A DNA stretch of 64,000 nucleotides from Yamagishiella unicocca (lineage: Eukaryota; Chlorophyta; Chlorophyceae; Chlamydomonadales; Volvocaceae). Positions 57,594-64,000 of the stretch are shown piece after piece. The DNA is taken from the NCBI GenBank assembly GCA_003116995.1, contig BDSL01000080.1, positions 1 through 64,000 of the forward strand. Reading direction: 5' to 3'. The notes under the pieces were generated by a model that was not told the origin of the DNA, did not search any database, and saw nothing but the letters and a program-made list of their open reading frames with translations. Each line of letters begins with the position of its first letter. Within the stretch, counting starts at the first letter, position 1. The translations under genes were made by a program, and so were the position numbers.

Positions 57594-60176
57594 ATGGCCG
57601 ACCCTGAGCTTACCGCCTGGTGCGAGCGGCACGGCGTCACCTTCAACGGCATCGCAGCTGCCTACGTGTCGGAAGGCTGGCGCGGAATCGTAGCCACCAG
57701 GGACTTGCAGCACGGTGAGCGGCGTCCATCTCCCAGCCCCCTTCCCAGCCCTTCTCCCAATACCGCACCCCCGCCTGGTCCATCTGGCTGCATCCCGCTA
57801 CGTTAGTCCTAGGGCAACCGCCTCGGACCACACCTCCTTGCCACACGCGCCCCAACACCGCGCTAGCCCCGTACCTGAAGAACCGAATGACAAAATGAAA
57901 CCCCTGCAATTTGGGGGCTTTCCTCCCCGACGTGAATGAAGCTAGGAATCGCCGTGTCCTGGACCTCATGGCTCGCGGGTTTTAGGCGGACTGTAACGAA
58001 CTAACTAACTAACTACATACCCACTCAGGCCCCGTCTCCCTGCTCTAACCCTCATGCCCGGACCTCCCCCTCGCGCTGGCCCCGGCACTCGTCCCTGAAC
58101 TCCGAGGCAACAGACGAGGTGGTCCTCAGAGTGCCGGAGCGCCTGCTGCTCACCACACGCAGCGCGCAGCGCGACCCGCACCTCGCAGCCGCACTGCGGC
58201 GCCACGGCGGCGGCGGCGGCGGCGGGAGCCTTACGCCTCACCAGCTGCTGGCCTGCCACCTGCTGCTGGAGGTGTCCCGGGGCCCCGACTCCTTCTGGTG
58301 GCCGTACCTGCGGCAGCTGCCTCGCAGCTTCACCTCCCTCCACAACTTTGCGCCGGAGGACGCGGCAGAGCTGCAGCTGGGGGGGGCGCGGGGGGTGGCG
58401 GCGGCGGCGGCGGAGCGGTCGCGGGAGGAGTGGCTGGGGGCGCTGCCTGTGCTGCGGGATCTGGGCCTACACAAGCGCTTCACGCTGCTGCGCGCCTGGC
58501 TGTGGGCGGCCTCCTGCCTGCACAGCCGCACCATGTACCTGCCCTGGTGCCCGGCCGGTGCCCTGACGCCGTACGGCGACCTGCACAACTACCAACCGCC
58601 ACCGGCGCCGTACACGCCGCAGCTGGGCGGGTTGCCCGCCGCCGCCCAACCAGCCAGCAGCGGCCCGACTGCTGCTGTCTGTGCTGGGCCTGCAGCGGCA
58701 GTAGCGGGGACCGGGGCCCCTCAGGCTTTGCCGCCGTTGCAGGTAGCTGGTGGCGGCAGTGCGTGTGAGGCTTGCGGCACTGGCGTTGTCGCAGGCGGCA
58801 TCGACGACAGGGCCGATGGTGCCAGTGAAGGTCTTGGAGAGACGGTGCTGGCGGCGGCGGTAGAGCGATTACGTCTTCACAACGACGATGAGGGCGGCAC
58901 CGGCCTGATATCGGTGGACGGTGGCGATAGCGGCGGCGTCAACACCGCTGGCGGCGCCGGCACCTGCGCGGCCAGAGCAGCTGCGCACGGCGGCGGCGGC
59001 GACGCCGCCGCCGCCGCCGACGGCGACGCGGGCGGCGACACGAACCCAGGTGATGACGGCCGCGGCGAATGCGGCGACGACGGTGACGGCGACCCGGACG
59101 CTAGCTCGACGATAGCCGGCGACGGCACATGGGACGACGCCGGACAGCAGTACTGCATTGTCGTACGTCGTCGCTACAGCCCCGGCGACCAAGTGATGCT
59201 GTGCTACGGCCGCTACACCAACCTGGAGCTCCTGGAGCACTACGGCTTCGTGGTGCAGGTAGGGTTGCGAAGGAAAGCCCGTCTGGTTGGAAGCCGCGTA
59301 GGAAACCGTTTGGTACGTCCGTCTGGAGATGCATGCTGGAGATGCATAACTTGGCTGAGGAAACGAAAACCGGAGGTCGAATGTCGACCCTTTGGGGGGA
59401 GGGGGGAGGCAACCCGCTGACAAGGCGTGGGAGAAGGAGGGGGTGGGGGTCCGCGACCGCTGAGCTCAAAGAGCCACCGCCCACCGGCCCCTACGCACCG
59501 CCTTCCCGGGGCCCTAACCACCACCTCGACTGCTTGATGCCTCGCAGGACAACACCCACGACACAACCCAGCTGGACCCCGCGCTGCTCGCCGTGCCACC
59601 CGCCGCCCGCACCGCCGCGGGCGTGCCGGCGCTGCCGCCCCCCGAGTGCTTCCTGCACGCCAACGGGCAGCCCAGCTGGCAGCTGCTGCACTTCCTGCGC
59701 TTCTGCGCCGCCACCCCCCTGGAGCGGCGCAGCCGGGGGCACCTGCTGGCGGCGGGGGAGCGCGTCAGCGAGCAGGTGCGTGCCCTGCTGCACGTGCGCT
59801 TGGTTCACTGCTAAGCCGCTTGCGTGTATATGTGTCAATGTGTGTATGCTTGCGTGTATGTGTTGGGTGAAGCTGTGGGTGGCCGGAGAGATGGGAGCGG
59901 GGAGGTCAGGTCGCTGTTCACCCAGCGTCGAGCAAGGAGACCGAACGCCACGTACAGATGCCCATTCGCAACATGCCGCCCCCGGCGCCGCTCCGAGCCC
60001 TCCCCATCCCCCCCCCTCTTCCACTATGCCCTCCATACCCTTGGCCCCGTCTTCAGGGCGACCGCCAGGTGCTCCGCTGGCTGCACTTGGCCTGCAGCCG
60101 GCAGCTGGCGGCCCTTCCCACCAGCCTGCAGCGCGACTTGGAGCTGGAGCTGGGGCAGCAGCAACAGCAGCAGCAA

Positions 60177-60223
<47 letters not shown>

Positions 60224-60728
60224 GCAGCAAGAGCGCGACCACGAGCACGAGCAGGGCGGACGTGCAGGGCAGCACGGCGCTCCAGGGACGACAGACGGCC
60301 GCGTGTTGCCTGTCGGGAGGGGTGTCGGGCGGGGTGTCACCGGGGCTGCATTTGCTGCGGTGTGTTCGCAAGGGGAAGAGGGAGCGGGAGGGGGAGGGAA
60401 AGGGGGAGGGGGAGGGCCAGGGGAAGAGGGAGCGGGAGGGGGAGGGGGAGCAGGAGGCGGAAGGGGAGGGGAGCCGCAGGCTGCAGCGGTGACCTCGGAG
60501 CGGCCCACGTCGATGATGACCCCCTCGGTGGCGTTGTCCGACGGGCTGACGTGTGCGGGTCTGGCGCTGCAGTGGCGCATCCAGCAGAAGCGGATACTGC
60601 TCCGGGCGGTGCGGTGCGCGGAGGCGGTGCTGGGGCCGGAGGCGGCAGGGGGAGCGGGAGCGGCGCCACTAGACCTGAGAGCGCTGATGCAGCGGCAGCG
60701 GCAGCAGGAGGTGGCCACTCGCAGCTGA
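57594..60728 (+). CDS. SET-domain protein lysine methyltransferase (Rubisco LSMT / SDG40-like)
   Basis: Transfers methyl groups from S-adenosylmethionine to protein lysine or histidine; target unknown. Four exons, 57594-57714, 58114-59258, 59548-59775, 60057-60728, giving 721 aa with phases closed. The N-terminal SET start GWRGIVATRDLQHG runs into VLRVPERLLLT, with the LSMT-type iSET segment (DSFWWPYLRQLPRSF). The SAM/substrate motif reads TPYGDLHNYQPP, with NY where many members have NH. The SET C-terminus is MLCYGRYTNLELLEHYGF. About 170 residues of Ala/Gly/Asp-rich sequence are inserted between these last two motifs. An LSMT-type helical C-terminal domain follows, broken by a 25-residue poly-Gln run and Gly/Glu-rich DNA. 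SDG40-like identity is a best guess. Confidence 0.85.
60156..60230 (+). repeat. CAG/CAA microsatellite coding for poly-Gln
   Basis: 25 in-frame Gln codons, mostly CAG with interspersed CAA, in the last exon of the SET gene. Confidence 0.95.
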
Positions 60729-60832
60729 TGGACCGCGGGGGGGCGTCGTTGGCGGTTCAGGGCAGCGGGTTCTACTGAGGCGGCTTTTCCTGCCGCTGCT
60801 GCTGGGCTTTCCTCCCAATAACGGGTCCCGTA

Positions 60833-60940
60833 GGGCTCTCTTTCCCTGCCACACAATGAGGGCTCTCTTTCCCTGCCACACAATAAGGGCTCTCTTTCCC
60901 TGCCACACAATGAGGGCTCTCTTTCCCTGCCACGCCGCCG
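60833..60940. repeat. 27-bp tandem repeat, four copies
   Basis: Unit begins AGGGCTCTCTTTCCCTGCCA and continues CACAATG. The copies are nearly identical and lie just past the SET stop codon. Confidence 0.95.
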
Positions 60941-61583
60941 CCAACACACAATGTGGGCAGCGTAGCAGCAACGGACATGACCAACAAAGGTGGCCTTTAC
61001 AAGGAGGACCGCTTCAGGGACCTTGATCGTTTAGATAGGCTAGAGCCTGTCCACCTGTCCGCCTACCGACACAACACAGCTGCTGGTGCCACCACGCCAA
61101 CGTCGCCTTGCTGTGTTCTGTAGTCCACTGGCGTGGACTCAAATCCTGCGCGCAGCTGCCGAGATGTACTCCTCCTCATGCACCGCTCTGTCCCGCTGTC
61201 CAAGATATATCCAAGGTATATGCTCTTCGAGAGTCGTTCCCGCAAAATCCTCCGTCAACCTGCCTGGGCCAGTAACAAACACGAACGCGCACTCGCAATT
61301 GCACCCGCACTTAAACCCGCTGCCGCCGCTGCTGCTGGTGCAGCGCACGCCACGACGCAACCGCCTGGAAGCGAAAGCGGCGTCCGTCAAACCAACCAAT
61401 GATGAAGCGAGGCGAGCAATAAACCTCCCGAAATCTGCGTCCGCCCAGGAAAGTAGCGACACCCGGGAGCTCGGGGCGGCGCACGGGAAACGTCCGGTCG
61501 CTCTGCACAGTCCGCGAACACAAAAGACACATGCGCTAACCTATGTCGCTTTGCCTCGCAGCGGCCGATAGCGTGTCAGCAAG

Positions 61584-61588
61584 TGTAA
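61584..61588 (+). terminator. Possible polyadenylation signal TGTAA (SET gene)
   Basis: The only TGTAA noticed downstream of the SET stop, 855 bases away. Confidence 0.35.
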
Positions 61589-62077
61589 GATGATATTTGC
61601 AAATGATGTCCAGCCCCAAACGGTGGGGTGCTACCCACGCCAAACCTGAATCCATCCCCACACACGCTTTCCCCAAATGTACCCCGATACCTGACTAGCG
61701 GGCACTCGCCAGCACGGCGCCTGCTCCACCGCCGAGCACAATTGACATCAAAAGCCGCATGCGAAATAATTAGTACAACGTTTGCGATGCTTCCCAGCTA
61801 ACGCACCTACAGCAGCTAAAGGGCGACAGCTACAGCGAGGATAAGCACAGGCCCGGCAGCACCCTTCCAAGCAGCTGTTCGGCTCCGGCAGCTGCTCCCG
61901 CAGGCCCCTCGCAACGATCCACAGCCCGTGACCGGGCGCGCAGCCACTTGTGACCCACTCACCCCAAGCCGCCAGAATCATGGAAACGGCGACAGCAGGT
62001 CCCCGAACCACGCCTTTATCACACCCAGACCTAGCCCCAGCCGAAAAGAGCCATGTCCGGGGTCCGGTTCCTCTCCC

Positions 62078-63867
62078 TTAATAGCCCGGCCGCGTGCCGC
62101 CTCGCTTGTAGCGGTTGATGATGCCCATGATGTACGCGGGGATGTTCTTGACGCCCACCAGCTCGTGGCGGCCCACCTCCGCGAGCACCTCGAGCGCCTC
62201 GTGCTCGGGCAGCTTCTGCAGCTGCGACACCACCACCTCGTCGAAGTGGGTGTCGCGGAGCACGTGGGCGTGCTGCACCAGCAGGTCCTGCGGAGGCATG
62301 GGAGTGGGGCGGTTGACAGGCCGAGACGGGGCAAAGCGGAGTTCGGTTCCCTCACTGCTAGGCGTCTGGCTGCCGCTAGCGGCACTGACGAGAAAAGCGA
62401 GCTGCTACGTGTGGAAATCGCTCCCTATTATACGGCAGTTCGGCCAGAGTTCGCCACTGGCCGACAGCGCAGTCCTGCAAGGGCCTCCCACCACGCCTCC
62501 GGAAGTCCGTATGCCACCACCACACAGCGCGCCGCAGCAGGCGACACCCCACCCGCCATCATGCATCGTGCGTGCCCTTCCCTGCCGTCCCCTCGCCGCC
62601 AGGAGGCAAGCTGGTCGCCCCAACAGTGCAGTGCAGCCCCACCTGCGCCCGCTGCCCCAGTACGCCGTGCAGCTTGTTGAGCGCGGGGACGCCCTTCTGA
62701 CCGCCCGGGCCGCCAGCGCCGCCGTAGCCGCCGCCGCCGCTGCCGTAGCCACCGCTGCTGCCACCACCGCCGTAGCCACCGCCGCTGTACCCACCGGCGC
62801 CGCCAAAGCTGCCACCGCCGCCTCCGCCGCCGGGTGACGTGACAGCGCCCGTGAGGAACTTCTTGGCGACGGACTGAGGGTTGGGAGGCACGTGAGGGGC
62901 GTGAGGCATCGCTCTTGCGTGGGTTTGACGACGCAGACAAACCAGCATACGTTGACACGACATGCAACAGCACCCAGCGTTGCATGCCCCGCACCACATA
63001 GCAGGTTCCTTGTGTATCTGCTCCCTGTGCATCTGTTCCCTGGCAAACTGCCGCCTATAGCAACCGCACCCCACCCCCCAACCTCGCAGCCACCTGCGGG
63101 AATGAGCCCGGAGCGCCTCCACCGCCCCCACCCGCCTCCAACCCTCGATCCTGCTCCTGCCCTGCCCTGCTCGGCCCCTGCCCTGCCCTGCCCCCGCACT
63201 CACGATGAGGAAGGCGTTGCAGTTCCGAATGGCCTGGTTATTCGTCGCCTCCACAACCTCATTCACCACCTGGAGGATCGGGGGCAGGGGAAGTGGACGC
63301 TCGTTGAGTCAAACCCACGTGGGACGAGATACAGCATGGACGACCCCCCGACCCAACGTTCACGATCGCATCCTTCCGCCACACAAAACATCCGCCATAT
63401 AAGACACACACCTCCTCAGCTGCCTCCCCGGCCCTCCAAGGAGACTCTGCATTGCCGCGGGCTGTGTTGCTCTTCCCACGGCCCAGGACAACCCCCGGGT
63501 CTCCACCCCCCTCCACCCGAATTCGTCCCTGCCCTCCCCGTGCATATTCCGTCCCTGCCCTCCCTCGTACTTGTCCGTCCCTGCGGTTCCTCGGGGCTCA
63601 TCCCTCCTCAGAACCCACCTGCTGCCCGTGTGCCGGGTCCATCTCCGTCAGCGCCTTCCAGGAGCCGTCGTCGAGCATAGAGACCAGCCGGTTGCCGCTG
63701 TCCCAGGCGCGCTGCAGCGCAATAGCTACCGGAGCTGGAACGAACGGCGCGTGCGGGCTGAGGTTGTGCAGCTCATCCACGCGGACACCGAGTGCCGCCT
63801 GCTCCGGGCCGTAGTGGCGGCGGGCCGCGACGGGCGACGGAACTGGCACCGCAGAAGAAGTTTTCAT
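62078..63867 (-). CDS. Protein with two hnRNP-Q acidic-domain-like modules
   Basis: Four exons, 63867-63619, 63269-63204, 62873-62643, 62287-62078, giving 251 aa with phase-0 introns. The last exon matches the acidic/NURR domain of hnRNP Q/R, A1CF and DND1 relatives: VVVSQLQKL, then HEALEVLAEV, then VKNIPAYIMGIINRYKR. Compare the family pattern of an Ala-Leu-x-Val-Leu helix followed by xxNxxAFxxGxxxxY. The N-terminal half has a second, looser version (WDSGNRLVSMLDDGSWKALT, then EVVEATNNQAIRNCNAFLI). A Gly/Ser/Tyr-rich linker coded by GGC/GGT repeats joins them. No RRM is present, unlike typical hnRNP Q. The start is the first ATG in a frame open further upstream, so more 5' sequence beyond this point is possible. 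An RNA- or RNP-binding role is inferred. Confidence 0.75.
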
Positions 63868-64000
63868 TGCGGGACCGAATGGTGAGAGGAGGCGGGAGAG
63901 GGGCGAGGGAGGGAGGAGGCACGGCGAAGGGTCAGGGCGGCGGCGGTGGGAACAGAGGGTGCGCGTGACGGGGTGCGGGGCCTGGGGGCCGCGGTGTGGG

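Larger units (their letters stand above)
60729..62077. other. Convergent 3' regions (SET gene / hnRNP-Q-like gene)
   Basis: No supported gene. A 27-bp unit repeated four times lies at 60833-60940. TGTAA at 61584-61588 could serve the SET gene. Open frames at 61086-61571 (+) and 61139-61462 (-) overlap each other and show no family features. Confidence 0.5.

Noticed and set aside
61086..61571. 161-codon plus-strand ORF in the convergent region
   Set aside because: It overlaps an equally long minus ORF, has no recognisable family and lies in a probable 3' untranslated region.

Overview
The window is nuclear DNA from a green alga of the Chlamydomonas/Volvox group (Chlamydomonadales). The evidence is indirect but consistent. 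Genes are GC-rich and split by many short introns with GT...AG ends. TGTAA, the usual polyadenylation signal of these algae, lies downstream of most stop codons. Proteins carry Ala/Gly/Gln/Pro-rich insertions, TTTTAGGG-like telomeric motifs occur inside the locus, and introns are full of private minisatellites. No bacterial-style operons, rRNA, CRISPR or tRNA genes were seen. All gene models were assembled by hand by following protein similarity across exons and checking that every splice phase closes.

Layout: 1-870 is an 18-bp minisatellite and 871-2850 has no convincing gene. 3115-6458 (-) is a mitochondrial-type 3-oxoacyl-ACP synthase. It is divergent from 6872-10453 (+), a phosphoglycolate/4-nitrophenyl phosphatase of the HAD family. 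11366-19417 (+) is a 15-exon gene for a RING / RanBP2-finger / Pumilio-like / RGG / RanBP2-finger protein, the most unusual protein here. 19418-28336 is gene-poor: a doubtful minus-strand gene (22195-23317), a fold-back element with long inverted arms (24370-26210) and a 21-bp minisatellite (26935-27600). 28337-33549 (+) is a large Gln/Pro/Gly-rich protein of unknown function, convergent with a coiled-coil protein gene (34196-36559, -).

The right half is gene-dense: a cytosolic MAN2C1-type alpha-mannosidase with 21 exons (37730-46924, +), a single-domain fasciclin protein (47611-48651, +), a Vps62/DUF946 protein (49493-53601, +), nuclear cap-binding protein CBP20 (54699-57171, -), a SET-domain lysine methyltransferase of the Rubisco-LSMT class (57594-60728, +), and a short protein with two hnRNP-Q acidic-domain-like modules (62078-63867, -).

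The genes do not form one pathway. Several (RING/PUF-like, CBP20, hnRNP-Q-like) concern RNA. The main non-gene finding is a roughly 160-bp dispersed repeat found in introns of both the mannosidase and CBP20 genes, antisense to its host gene each time. Shorter core matches lie in other introns.
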